From positions 1-40,892 of the forward strand of contig JAPORT010000147.1 in NCBI GenBank assembly GCA_026710085.1: a DNA stretch of 40,892 nucleotides, written 5' to 3'. The notes beneath the pieces are model-generated. The model did not search any database, was not told the DNA's origin, and was given only the letters and a program-made list of their open reading frames with translations. The DNA comes from Flavobacteriaceae bacterium (GTDB lineage: Bacteria; Bacteroidota; Bacteroidia; Flavobacteriales; Flavobacteriaceae). The translations under genes and the position numbers were made by a program. This document shows positions 14,524-25,440 of the stretch, one piece after another. Every line of letters begins with the position of its first letter. Position 1 is the stretch's first letter.

Positions 14524-15921
14524 TTGGATAACAAAACAATTGTTGCTCTTTCGACCCCACCTGGTAAGGGTGCCATCGCTATTATTAGAATTTCAGGCCA
14601 AAATGCTTTTCGTTCTGTCATCGAGAAAATCCAAACGAAATCATTAATCCATCAACCCAATCAAATAGTATTGGGGAATTTTCACCATCAGGATGAATTT
14701 ATAGATCAAGTGATGGTTGGTTATTTTCAATCACCAAATTCCTACACGGGTGAAGATCTCATTGAAATATACTGTCATGGATCTACTTACATTCAACAAC
14801 GTATTATTCAATGCCTGATCGATGATGGACTTGAATTAGCACAACCTGGAGAATTCACACTTCGAGCATTTTTAAATCATAAAATGGATTTGGCTCAAGC
14901 CGAAGCTGTCAGTGATCTCATTGAATCAGAATCCAAAGCCAGCCATCAATTGGCTCTCAATCAATTGAAAGGTGATTTTTCTCATTCTCTTTCCGAATTA
15001 AGATTGCAACTCATAGAATTTAAATCACTTATTGAATTAGAACTTGATTTTAGTGAAGAAGACATCGAATTTGCTGATCGAAAAAAAATACGTGATTTAA
15101 TCGATAACATTCAGAATCAAGTGAAACGGCTTATTGATTCATTTGCTTATGGTAATGTCATTAAAAATGGCATTAGTGTTGCGATACTAGGACGACCAAA
15201 TGTTGGAAAATCATCTTTATTGAACACTCTACTGAAAGAATCTAAAGCCATCGTTTCTGATATTCCAGGTACTACTCGAGACAGTATTGAAGATCTGATG
15301 ACATATAAAGGATATCAGTTTCGATTTATTGATACGGCTGGTCTTCGTAAAACCACAGATGTTGTTGAATCTATAGGAATTGATATTGCATTGGCAAAAG
15401 CTCAAAAAGCTTCATTCTGTTTATATCTCTTTGATTCCTTGGAAATAACAGCAGAAGAAATAGCCCATGATTTAAACGACATCATTCAATCTAATGCTCA
15501 TATCTTCTTAGTTGAAAGCAAAATAGATCGTTTTTTAAGTTTAGATCAAACATTAAAAAGCAAACGAAAAGTCAACGAATCTGACTTAGATAAAGAGCTC
15601 AAGGAATTTGATCGCTTGGAAGCTTCCATTTACATTCCATCAACAATAGAAAAATTAACGGATCAACTAGTAAAGCTTATCGAAAAAAAGAAAACAAATT
15701 CTTCAGTAGTGATCTCCAATCTTCGTCATTATCAATGTTTAAAGTTGGCTTTGGATTCCTTAAAGCAAGTTGATTTAGCTCTAAAAAATAATATCAGCGG
15801 CGATTTATTAAGCGTTGATTTAAATCAAGTCATTCATCACATGAGTCAGATTACAGGTCAAATCGACATCGATGGGGATGTTCTCGGAACTATTTTTGGA
15901 AAGTTTTGTATCGGTAAATAA
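14524..15921 (+). CDS. mnmE: tRNA uridine-5-carboxymethylaminomethyl GTPase MnmE
   Basis: With MnmG this protein modifies U34 of tRNAs reading split codon boxes. The N-terminal formyl-folate domain opens DNKTIVALSTPPGKGAIAI; the G domain, at about residues 215-375, has GRPNVGKSS (G1), GTTRDSIED (G2) and DTAG (G3); the C-terminus ends in CIGK, matching the CxGK catalytic Cys motif. Length (about 465) is normal. The G4 motif, usually NKxD, appears as ESKID, so the guanine-contacting Asn is replaced. There is no ATG: TTG at 14524 fits the family start (MDNKTIVAL), and a second TTG at 14518 adds two residues. Upstream ATG frames stop early. Confidence 0.95.
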   Translation: MDNKTIVALSTPPGKGAIAIIRISGQNAFRSVIEKIQTKSLIHQPNQIVLGNFHHQDEFIDQVMVGYFQSPNSYTGEDLIEIYCHGSTYIQQRIIQCLIDDGLELAQPGEFTLRAFLNHKMDLAQAEAVSDLIESESKASHQLALNQLKGDFSHSLSELRLQLIEFKSLIELELDFSEEDIEFADRKKIRDLIDNIQNQVKRLIDSFAYGNVIKNGISVAILGRPNVGKSSLLNTLLKESKAIVSDIPGTTRDSIEDLMTYKGYQFRFIDTAGLRKTTDVVESIGIDIALAKAQKASFCLYLFDSLEITAEEIAHDLNDIIQSNAHIFLVESKIDRFLSLDQTLKSKRKVNESDLDKELKEFDRLEASIYIPSTIEKLTDQLVKLIEKKKTNSSVVISNLRHYQCLKLALDSLKQVDLALKNNISGDLLSVDLNQVIHHMSQITGQIDIDGDVLGTIFGKFCIGK

Positions 15922-16027
15922 TTTTTTACCATGTTCAACGATCTCGTGCAACAACAACTTGTTTCGAAATGAGGTTTTTAAGGGAAATTGTTGGTTTCCA
16001 TTCTTCATATTCGTTTCAAACAAATGG

Positions 16028-16058
16028 TTTCCGATGTCATATCACAATCGATCGGAAA
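16028..16058. repeat. Hairpin downstream of mnmE
   Basis: TTTCCGA and TCGGAAA are perfect inverted arms around a 17-nt loop, about 110 bp past the mnmE stop. No T-run follows, so a terminator role is uncertain. A smaller AT-rich hairpin, GGTAAA/TTTACC, spans the mnmE stop itself (15913-15930) and ends in a T-rich arm. The rest of the 265-bp gap to the next gene shows nothing clear. Confidence 0.35.
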
Positions 16059-16186
16059 CACTTGAATGGACCCTCATCACCTTCCAGTCAAACCATTGAC
16101 TACGGATTTTTATTGTTGCACTAGATCGTTGAACTTATCGATTATTTATTCCCTGAATTTGTTTATCTTGAAAAATATTTCACTCC

Positions 16187-17482
16187 ATGAAAACCACACG
16201 TAGGAAATTCATTCAATCAACATTTGCAACGGCAACTGGTTTATGGATTATACCACGTCATGTTCTTGGAAAGGGTTTTGTCGTTCCTAGTGATCAAATA
16301 CTAGTCGGTATCATTGGGGCTGGAATGCAAGGAAGAGGATTGCAAAATGCCATATGTAATTATCCCCAACTTCGGTTGATCTCGGCCTCAGATGTAGAAA
16401 TAGAAAAACGACAGTTATTAGCAAAAAACGCCCTTAAAAAATACGGTCGAATACAACCAACATGGAATATTAGTTCCATCAAACTTTACGAAAACTATCA
16501 TGATTTACTCCATGAAAACGAATTAAATGCTGTAGTGATTTCTACTCCAGATCACTGGCATGCGAAGCAAGCTCTTGAAGCTATGGATTTAGGATTGCAT
16601 GTCTTTTGTGAAAAACCTATTTCTCATACCATCGATGAAGGGCGAAAGATGGCTGATTCAGCTAAGAAAAATAATATCGTCTTTCAAACTGGGAGCATGC
16701 AACGATCTTGGAAACATTTTCGACATGTTAGTGAACTCATTCGAAATAATTATTTAGGTGAAATAAAAAAAATTGTGGTCTATGTTGGGGATCCTCCCAT
16801 TCCTTGTAATCTACCAGAAGAACCCGTTCCAAAAACATTAAATTGGGATGGATGGCTTGGTCCTGCTCCAGTCAGACCTTATAACGCCATTCTTTCTCCA
16901 TCAGTAGACGTGCGTGTTTATCCAAGATGGAGATGGTATGAGGAATATGGGGGTGGCATTGTTGCAGATTGGGGAGCGCATATGTTTGATATTGCTCAAT
17001 GGGCGCTTGGAACGGATCATACGGGTCCAGTAAAAATCATTCCTCCTTTTGATAACAAGGCCAAAAGAGGATTAAAAATGTATTATGAAAACGGCATTGA
17101 GATGGTTCATGATAATCAAAAAATATTTGATGATCAACATGGAATTGAATTTTTTGGCACAGAAGGAAAAATGAAAGTTGCTAGAGGACTCATTGAAACA
17201 GAACCCGAATCCATTGCAAACATCCAAATCAAAGATGATGACATCAGACTCTATCAAAGTGATGATCATTTATTGGATTGGATTCATGGAATGAAAACCA
17301 AAAATGGAGTCATCACTGATGCAGAAGTAGGTCATCGAACAGCAACGATTTGTCAATTAGTCAATATCGGTTATAAATTAAACCAACCTTTAGAATGGAA
17401 TCCAATTAAAGAACGGTTTATTGGTAATTCAAAAGCTAATCAACTTCGAAACAAAAAATATAGGAAACCATTCAAGATCTAA
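16187..17482 (+). CDS. Tat-exported Gfo/Idh/MocA family oxidoreductase
   Basis: The 431-residue protein starts with a twin-arginine signal, TTRRKFIQSTFATATGLW, so it is exported folded with its NAD(P) cofactor. The Rossmann fold begins ILVGIIGAGMQGRGL; STPDHWHAKQA and CEKPISHTIDEG carry the family's EKP motif with the Lys used in catalysis. The C-terminal half has WGAHMFDIAQWALG. Such exported members act on sugars or cyclitols in glycan breakdown, but the substrate cannot be read here. No sugar-hydrolase or transporter genes are adjacent. It resembles the second copy at 29503-30876 in signal, HWHA motif and architecture, but the sequences are clearly different. Confidence 0.9.
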   Translation: MKTTRRKFIQSTFATATGLWIIPRHVLGKGFVVPSDQILVGIIGAGMQGRGLQNAICNYPQLRLISASDVEIEKRQLLAKNALKKYGRIQPTWNISSIKLYENYHDLLHENELNAVVISTPDHWHAKQALEAMDLGLHVFCEKPISHTIDEGRKMADSAKKNNIVFQTGSMQRSWKHFRHVSELIRNNYLGEIKKIVVYVGDPPIPCNLPEEPVPKTLNWDGWLGPAPVRPYNAILSPSVDVRVYPRWRWYEEYGGGIVADWGAHMFDIAQWALGTDHTGPVKIIPPFDNKAKRGLKMYYENGIEMVHDNQKIFDDQHGIEFFGTEGKMKVARGLIETEPESIANIQIKDDDIRLYQSDDHLLDWIHGMKTKNGVITDAEVGHRTATICQLVNIGYKLNQPLEWNPIKERFIGNSKANQLRNKKYRKPFKI

Positions 17483-17528
17483 GCCCTATAAGAGCATATG
17501 TCGTGCTAGCTAGAAATATAGCGAATGC

Positions 17529-18464
17529 CTATTTTTTGACCTTGATGAATTCAAGATTTCGTTTCAAACCTTTGAATTTGGTTCTTTTAACGGCACTGTT
17601 TTTAAATACTTTGTCAAAAACCTCTTCAGTCATTTCATTCCATTGATTTTCATTGAAATGAAACCATTTTTCATGAGGCTCAAATTCTGGTTCATGATGC
17701 TCTTGGGCAAACTTGTTCCAAGGACACACTTGTTGGCAAATATCACATCCAAATGCCCAATTTTCCATAGTTGATTTGAACTCATGAGGGATTTCATCTC
17801 TTAGTTCTATCGTCAAATAACTGATACATTTTGAGGCATCCATTTGATAAGGGGCATAAATTGCTTGAGTCGGACAGGCATCAATGCAAGCCGTGCACGT
17901 ACCGCAATGGTCTGTTGTTGGAACATCATACTCTAAATCTAAATCTAGGATAAGTTCCGCTATGAAAAAATAGGAACCTGCTTTTCGATTCAAAAGCAAC
18001 GTGTTTTTTCCGATCCATCCCAAACCACTTTTAGCTGCCCATTGCCGTTCCATGACTGGAGCAGAATCCACAAAGACACGGCCACTAATATTTCCTACAG
18101 TTTCTTTCAGATGTTCCATTAGTAGTCGAAGTTTTTTCTTCACCACTTGATGATAATCTTTACCATAGGCATACATAGCAACTTTAGGAGATTTGGGATT
18201 GCTTTGCTTTTTCTTTGAGTAATAACTATAAGTTAAGCTAACGACTGATTTAGCTCCTGGAACCAGCTTTCTAGGGTCCAAGCGCTTATCAAAATTTCGT
18301 TCCATATAACCCATTTGACCATGGTGGTTCTTTTTTAACCATCGCTCTAACCGAGGAGCTTCTTCTTTTAAAAAGTCAGCTTTAGAAATCCCACAATTTA
18401 AAAACCCAAGTTTGAGTGCATGAGCTTTTAAATTAGCCGTTACCTGAGCTTTGTTCAATGTCAT
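17529..18464 (-). CDS. queG: Epoxyqueuosine reductase QueG
   Basis: This 311-residue iron-sulfur, cobalamin-dependent enzyme makes the last step of queuosine synthesis in tRNA. Evidence: [60 protein letters not shown], and the two cluster motifs [16 protein letters not shown] and [11 protein letters not shown]. The catalytic Asp lies in VDSAP. The start chosen, ATG at 18464 ([12 protein letters not shown]), gives the normal family length; the longer frame from 18566 would run back into the upstream dipeptidase gene. It lies 37 bp behind the dipeptidase stop, same strand, so they are probably co-transcribed. In other Bacteroidota queG is often next to ruvB, which is two genes upstream here. 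Confidence 0.95.
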   Translation of the reverse strand: MTLNKAQVTANLKAHALKLGFLNCGISKADFLKEEAPRLERWLKKNHHGQMGYMERNFDKRLDPRKLVPGAKSVVSLTYSYYSKKKQSNPKSPKVAMYAYGKDYHQVVKKKLRLLMEHLKETVGNISGRVFVDSAPVMERQWAAKSGLGWIGKNTLLLNRKAGSYFFIAELILDLDLEYDVPTTDHCGTCTACIDACPTQAIYAPYQMDASKCISYLTIELRDEIPHEFKSTMENWAFGCDICQQVCPWNKFAQEHHEPEFEPHEKWFHFNENQWNEMTEEVFDKVFKNSAVKRTKFKGLKRNLEFIKVKK

Positions 18465-18501
18465 TGAATGATCGTATACTTTAAATGTTTCACCAATTGT
18501 G

Positions 18502-19698
18502 TTAGAGTGATTGTAATGACCGACTGATTTCTTGAACCTCATCAAGAACGCGCATGAGGTTTCCACCCCAAATTTTTTTAATTTCTTCTTCAGAGTAACC
18601 TCTTTCTAAAAGTTCTATCGTAATGTTATGAGTTTCAGAAGCATCATTCCAACCTTCGATTTCCCCTCCACCATCAAAATCAGAACTGATACCAACATGA
18701 TCAATACCCATTTTTTCAACCAAATAATCGATATGATCTATATAATCAGCAACATCTACTGGAGGAAATTGAACCTTAATAGATTCGATATCGGTATTGG
18801 GGTCAATAGCTAAAATGGAATCCCTTGCTGAAGTAAACCGTTCGCGTTTTTCTTTATCGACAAAATAATGAAGCGCGACGGCTTGGACCACACCTCCATT
18901 ATCTTTAATCAATTCCAATAATTCATCCGGTAAATTTCTCGAATTAGGACTTAAGGCTCTAGCTGAAGAATGCGATGCAATGACAGGAGCCTTTGAATGT
19001 TTGATTGTTTGTCGTATCGATTCTTCAGAAGGATGAGAAAGATCGAGCATGATTCCGTAATAGTTACACAATTCGATAACTTGTCTTCCAAGATCACTGA
19101 TCCCATTATGTAAATAAATTCCATCCTGATCACCAGTTTGTGAATCGGACAATTGATTGTGACCGTTATGTGAAAGTGATAAATACCGAGCACCTCTTTC
19201 ATGAAATTTTCGAATATTGGATGTATCAAGTCCAATCGAATATGCATTTTCGACGCCGATCATAGCAACTTTTTTTCCTATTTGAATAATGCTATCCATT
19301 TCTCTCGAATTGGTTGCCAAAGCAATTCGATCTGAAGCATATTGATTGACCAATCGATCAATTGCATCAAATTTTGCATTTGCGTTTTCGAGAGCTGCGG
19401 CGTATCCTTCATCGGTTAAATCACCTTGGGCTGTATAGACCACCAACCAGGCGACATCCAATCCACCTCTTTCCATTTTTGGCAAATCAACTTTAATATC
19501 TAATTCATGAGTATAGTTTAAGGTATCGGTAAAATAATCGACATTGAAATCGATATGCGAATCAATAGTGGTAATCGCCTGATGAAATTCCATTGGATCA
19601 AGCGACTGATCTTCTTGCTGAGGAGGTTCTTGGCATCCCAAAAAGAGAGTCAATCCGAAAATCCATCGGAATATTGAAAATTTAAATTTTGACAACAT
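18502..19698 (-). CDS. Membrane dipeptidase (peptidase M19), lipoprotein
   Basis: The 398-residue protein has a lipoprotein signal: a basic start, hydrophobic [10 protein letters not shown] and lipid attachment at Cys22, so it is anchored in an outer or periplasmic membrane leaflet. It should cut dipeptides using two zinc ions. Metal ligands fit the M19 pattern: DSHIDF near residue 46 (HxD), the bridging Glu in [11 protein letters not shown], then [11 protein letters not shown] and [10 protein letters not shown] for the two His, and [20 protein letters not shown] is another family block. Full length. Upstream 161 bp separate it from ruvB; queG follows after 37 bp. Confidence 0.92.
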   Translation of the reverse strand: MLSKFKFSIFRWIFGLTLFLGCQEPPQQEDQSLDPMEFHQAITTIDSHIDFNVDYFTDTLNYTHELDIKVDLPKMERGGLDVAWLVVYTAQGDLTDEGYAAALENANAKFDAIDRLVNQYASDRIALATNSREMDSIIQIGKKVAMIGVENAYSIGLDTSNIRKFHERGARYLSLSHNGHNQLSDSQTGDQDGIYLHNGISDLGRQVIELCNYYGIMLDLSHPSEESIRQTIKHSKAPVIASHSSARALSPNSRNLPDELLELIKDNGGVVQAVALHYFVDKEKRERFTSARDSILAIDPNTDIESIKVQFPPVDVADYIDHIDYLVEKMGIDHVGISSDFDGGGEIEGWNDASETHNITIELLERGYSEEEIKKIWGGNLMRVLDEVQEISRSLQSL

Positions 19699-19716
19699 AT
19701 TTTTTATTTTGATTAA

Positions 19717-19818
19717 ATGAAAAGTCTAAAAATTAGAATCTTTTTATGTGTTATTTTTTACTCTTTCGTTTTGTCTCTAAAAGCCGAGCTTACCAACTGT
19801 AAAATTATTGAACATTGA
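19717..19818 (+). CDS. Small secreted-type ORF (33 codons), unproven
   Basis: In the gap between ruvB and the dipeptidase, on the opposite strand, an ATG at 19717 opens a peptide with a textbook signal sequence: basic MKSLKIRI, hydrophobic FLCVIFYSFVLSL, then KAELTNCKIIEH and a stop at 19816-19818. It is divergent from the dipeptidase, only 18 bp apart. It may be the 5' remnant of a secreted-protein gene, a real micropeptide, or chance. Its N-terminal composition is the only support. Confidence 0.3.
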   Translation: MKSLKIRIFLCVIFYSFVLSLKAELTNCKIIEH

Positions 19819-19859
19819 AACAAAACCAAGAGAGTATCTTCTAATCCATCTCTTTTGTG

Positions 19860-20879
19860 TCAAAAAAGCTCTCCAGGTTTTTTGGCAATTCGTCCCAAGT
19901 GTTCGTATGCCTTGATGGTGGCTTGTCTTCCTCTTGGAGTTCGCTTTAAAAATCCTTGTTGAATTAAATAAGGCTCATAGACTTCCTCTAAAGTTTCCAT
20001 ATTTTCAGAAACCGAAGTTGCTAATGTGCTGATTCCAACGGGGCCCCCATTGAAATGATCAATAATGGTTGTCAATATTTTATTATCCATCTGATCCAAT
20101 CCATCATTATCGACCTTTAAAGCTTCAAGTGAAAATTTGGTGATTTCTAAATCAATGGTGTCCATGTCTTTGACTTGAGCAAAATCTCGAACTCGTCTTA
20201 AAAGCCTGTTGGCAATTCGAGGAGTGCCTCTGGATCTTGAAGCAATTTCAATTGCTGCATTTTTTTGGATTTTAATATTCAAAAGCAGTGCGCTGCGTTG
20301 CACAATTTGAGACAATAAATCTGGTAGATAATATTCGAGTCGATTACTGATGCCAAATCGAGCTCTCATTGGAGCTGTTAATAAACCCGACCGCGTCGTT
20401 GCACCAACCAGAGTAAATGGATTAAGATTGATTTGAACACTACGGGCATTGGGGCCTGATTCAATCATAATATCGATACGATAATCTTCCATGGCTGAAT
20501 AGAGGTACTCTTCAATCACTGGACTTAAACGATGGATTTCATCAACAAATAAGATATCACGCTTTCCTAAATTAGTGAGTAATCCAGCCAAATCACCAGG
20601 TTTATCTAGTACGGGGCCAGAAGTCAATTTAATATCGACTTCAAGTTCGCGAGATAATATATGTGCTAAAGTTGTTTTTCCTAATCCTGGTGGTCCATGA
20701 AATAAGGTATGATCTAAAGCATCTTGCCTCTGATTTGAAGCCGTAACAAATACTCTCAAATTATCAATCATCGTACTTTGACCGACAAACTCACTAAAAT
20801 GTCTGGGACGAAGTGCTTTATCAAAATCTATTTCTTTTGAAGTTTCCTCTCCATTGCTAGGATCTAGTTCTTTGTTCAT
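19860..20879 (-). CDS. ruvB: Holliday junction branch migration helicase RuvB
   Basis: The 339-residue AAA+ motor pulls DNA through the RuvA-held junction during recombination repair. The typical LRPRHFSEFVGQ opening is followed by Walker A GPPGLGKTT, Walker B FVDEIHRL, sensor 1 LVGATTRSGLL and RFGISNRLEYY. The C-terminal winged helix has GGPVGISTLA and IQQGFLKRTPRGR. An ATG at 20879 (MNKELDPSN) is the likely start; the frame continues only to a TTG four codons earlier. No other ruv gene is in the window. Upstream is a 604-bp stretch with no gene. Confidence 0.96.
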   Translation of the reverse strand: MNKELDPSNGEETSKEIDFDKALRPRHFSEFVGQSTMIDNLRVFVTASNQRQDALDHTLFHGPPGLGKTTLAHILSRELEVDIKLTSGPVLDKPGDLAGLLTNLGKRDILFVDEIHRLSPVIEEYLYSAMEDYRIDIMIESGPNARSVQINLNPFTLVGATTRSGLLTAPMRARFGISNRLEYYLPDLLSQIVQRSALLLNIKIQKNAAIEIASRSRGTPRIANRLLRRVRDFAQVKDMDTIDLEITKFSLEALKVDNDGLDQMDNKILTTIIDHFNGGPVGISTLATSVSENMETLEEVYEPYLIQQGFLKRTPRGRQATIKAYEHLGRIAKKPGELF

Positions 20880-21483
20880 TGGTTGTAACAAACTTAAAAG
20901 AAACGCAATAATTAAACTTGACTGTTCGGCATCCCAAAATTAGGATAGCTGTTTCAGCTATATTTTGTAGCAATTTTTTTATAGGCCTATATACCTGAGG
21001 CCAAAAAGCATCCGATTTTTTAGACTCGTATCATCAAGTTCTAATTTGACCTTATCTCATGAATCTTGGTACTTGACGAAAAGCCATTCGGACCAATACG
21101 CACATTTTCTTCTAACTCCGCTTTTTTTAACTGATGAGGTGTTTTCGATCAGTAAATCTTCTATTGGTTGCCCATGGATGATCCTATGAACTTGATTGAA
21201 AAACCGTTACGTCATTATTTGACTTCGTCCTTGATGTGAATTCAAAAAACGCATGGGTTTGGATTGAAAATGATTCCTATCGCATACCATAGACAAAAAC
21301 AAAATAATCAAAACCCATGGTCAAAGGAAAAGACCATGATTTTGGACCAAGTTCTTGTCTTTTAGCGAAAGGGCAAAATTTTAGCACAAAAGGCTCAACC
21401 ATTCTTTCACGAAAAAAGAATGAAATGAATTCGTCAGCGCTTCACTGTTTTTCAATCTTGCTTTGCTCCTTATAGTGTCTAGC
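20880..21483. other. Long non-coding stretch between ruvB and gyrB
   Basis: About 600 bp without a supported gene, unusual for this dense window. Short open frames exist on the plus strand, for example MDDPMNLIEKPLRHYL from about 21178 and, after a stop, KGKILAQKAQPFFHEKR, which might be decayed coding sequence; I could not match them to a family. The right end contains the hairpin at 21401-21423. The ruvB promoter must lie at the left end. No tRNA-like cloverleaf was seen. Confidence 0.55.
21401..21423 (-). terminator. Possible terminator of gyrB
   Basis: CATTCTTT and AAAGAATG form an 8-bp stem around a 7-nt loop, about 60 nt downstream of the gyrB stop codon on the minus strand. The descending strand is A/T-rich, and no long T-run follows, so efficiency is doubtful. 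Confidence 0.35.
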
Positions 21484-23430
<1,947 letters not shown>

Positions 23431-23700
23431 TCATTGATCCCTAGAGATCGAAGTTATAGAGACCAAAAAGAAAAGAACGGAACATAATGGACATTCTGAT
23501 TCATTTTATGGTGCTTTTGTAATCTTTTTGGACCAAGTATTACCTACGAAAATAAACTATTTAGGGGGGATATGTATACTGGAATTTAACAGTTTAATGG
23601 ATACTTCAAACCAATCCATCATTCAGTTCCATAGGTATGAATGATCAATCAAACGATTTTATCTTATCATTTTGAATAAACTTTGTTTTTTAAAAAAGAT

Positions 23701-25398
23701 CTATGCGTCTGAAACTTCAATTGGCTTTTGAAATTTATAGCCATCAACATGAATTTTTTCAATAGCTCGACCGCTTGGCTCATTTTGATTTTGAAGTTGG
23801 TCACTCCATTTAAGCGCCGTTTCCGTACTACATGCAACTGATGGGATGGATGGAACCGTAAGAGCTGCTTGGACACTTGGAAAGTGCGATTCAAAAATAT
23901 TTCGATAATAATATTCTTCCTTATTTCTAGGTGTTTGAACGGGAAATCGATAATGGGCATGCTGCATCATTTCATTCGATATTGAAGACTCGACTAATTC
24001 CTTTAAAGTATCAATCCAATTATATCCTACCCCATCAGAAAATTGTTCTTTTTGTCTCCAAACAACATCGTCTGGTAAATAACTTTCAAAAGCTTTTCTC
24101 AACACCCATTTTTCCATACGTTGATCCGTAATCATTTTATCTCTAGGATCCAGATTCATAGCAATCTCCATAAACTGCTTATCTAAAAATGGAACTCTTC
24201 CTTCAATCCCCCAAGCAGCCAATGATTTGTTTGCTCTCAAACAATCATATAAGTGTAACTTTTGGATTTTACGGATTGTCTCTTGATGGAACTCATGGGC
24301 ATCAGGTGCTAAATGAAAGTATAAATATCCTCCAAAAACTTCATCAGCTCCCTCACCAGATAGCACCATTTTGATGCCAAGAGCTTTGATTGCTCTTGCC
24401 ATAAGAAACATAGGGGTTGATGCTCGGACTGTGGTGATATCATATGTCTCCAAATGATAAATGACTTGTCGAATAGCATCAAGTCCCTCTTGAATGGTAA
24501 ATTCAATGGGATGGTGAACCGTTCCTATATGATTTGCAACTTTTTGAGCTGCATCTAAATCAGGAGAGCCTTTAAGACCAACGGAAAACGAGTGCAGTTG
24601 AGGCCACCATGCTTGCTTTGTATCACCCGACTCAATACGTTTGGTTGAAAACTTTTTGGCTAATGCTGAAATAATGGAAGAATCCAACCCTCCCGATAAG
24701 AGAACCCCATAAGGAACATCGCTCATCAATTGTCGATGCACCGCATCTGAGAGTCCATCGTGAATTTTTTTGATGGATGTTTGGTTATTTTGTACTTTCT
24801 TATAGTTCACCCATTTTGGATGGTACCATTGAGTTGTTTTGCCATCAAGATTGTCCATGTAAGTACCAGGTGGAAAATTTTTAATTTGATTACAATAACC
24901 TTCGAGTGCTTTTAATTCGGAAGCGATATAAAAGGAACCTCGATAATCCCATCCGTAATATAATGGGACAACACCAACATGATCTCGAGCGACTAGCATC
25001 TTTTTTTGTTCTGTATCATAAAGAGCAAAACTGAAAATACCATTGAGTTTATCGATAAATGAAGTTCCAAATTGCTCATATAATGCAATAATAACTTCAC
25101 AATCCGAAGCCGTTTGAAAAGGATAATTTTGACAGTATTTCTGTTTTAACTGAAGATGATTGTAGATTTCACCATTGGCAGCCAATACATAGCGTTTTTC
25201 TCTTCCATACAAGGGTTGTTTTCCTGATGTTGGATCAACAATCGCCAGACGTTCATGTGCAAAAACAATATGTTGATGATCATAGATGCCACTCCAATCT
25301 GGACCACGGTGACGGACACAAGACACCATATCAAGAATCTGTTGTCTCATTTGAAGTCTTTCTTGTTTGTAATCAAAAACACAGACAATACCACACAT
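23701..25398 (-). CDS. asnB: Asparagine synthase (glutamine-hydrolysing)
   Basis: The 565-residue enzyme makes asparagine from aspartate, glutamine and ATP. The N-terminal Ntn glutaminase begins MCGIVCVFDY, Cys2 being the nucleophile after Met removal; RHRGPDWSGIY, HERLAIVDP and NGEIYNH bind glutamine. The synthetase domain has the pyrophosphate loop VLLSGGLDSSIISALA, LSGEGADEVFGGYLYF and RVPFLDK. Length and motif set are those of the E. coli AsnB-type. It starts 43 bp after the stop of the upstream amidohydrolase gene on the same strand, so a shared transcript is possible. 291 bp downstream separate it from gyrB and contain no gene. Confidence 0.95.
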   Translation of the reverse strand: MCGIVCVFDYKQERLQMRQQILDMVSCVRHRGPDWSGIYDHQHIVFAHERLAIVDPTSGKQPLYGREKRYVLAANGEIYNHLQLKQKYCQNYPFQTASDCEVIIALYEQFGTSFIDKLNGIFSFALYDTEQKKMLVARDHVGVVPLYYGWDYRGSFYIASELKALEGYCNQIKNFPPGTYMDNLDGKTTQWYHPKWVNYKKVQNNQTSIKKIHDGLSDAVHRQLMSDVPYGVLLSGGLDSSIISALAKKFSTKRIESGDTKQAWWPQLHSFSVGLKGSPDLDAAQKVANHIGTVHHPIEFTIQEGLDAIRQVIYHLETYDITTVRASTPMFLMARAIKALGIKMVLSGEGADEVFGGYLYFHLAPDAHEFHQETIRKIQKLHLYDCLRANKSLAAWGIEGRVPFLDKQFMEIAMNLDPRDKMITDQRMEKWVLRKAFESYLPDDVVWRQKEQFSDGVGYNWIDTLKELVESSISNEMMQHAHYRFPVQTPRNKEEYYYRNIFESHFPSVQAALTVPSIPSVACSTETALKWSDQLQNQNEPSGRAIEKIHVDGYKFQKPIEVSDA

Positions 25399-25440
25399 AA
25401 TTTTATATTTAATGTATTACTTGTTGATGAGGTCGATGAA

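Noticed and set aside
15820..16099. Overlapping frames of 67 and 75 codons at the mnmE 3' end
   Set aside because: Both overlap the mnmE C-terminus containing the catalytic CIGK; composition looks random.
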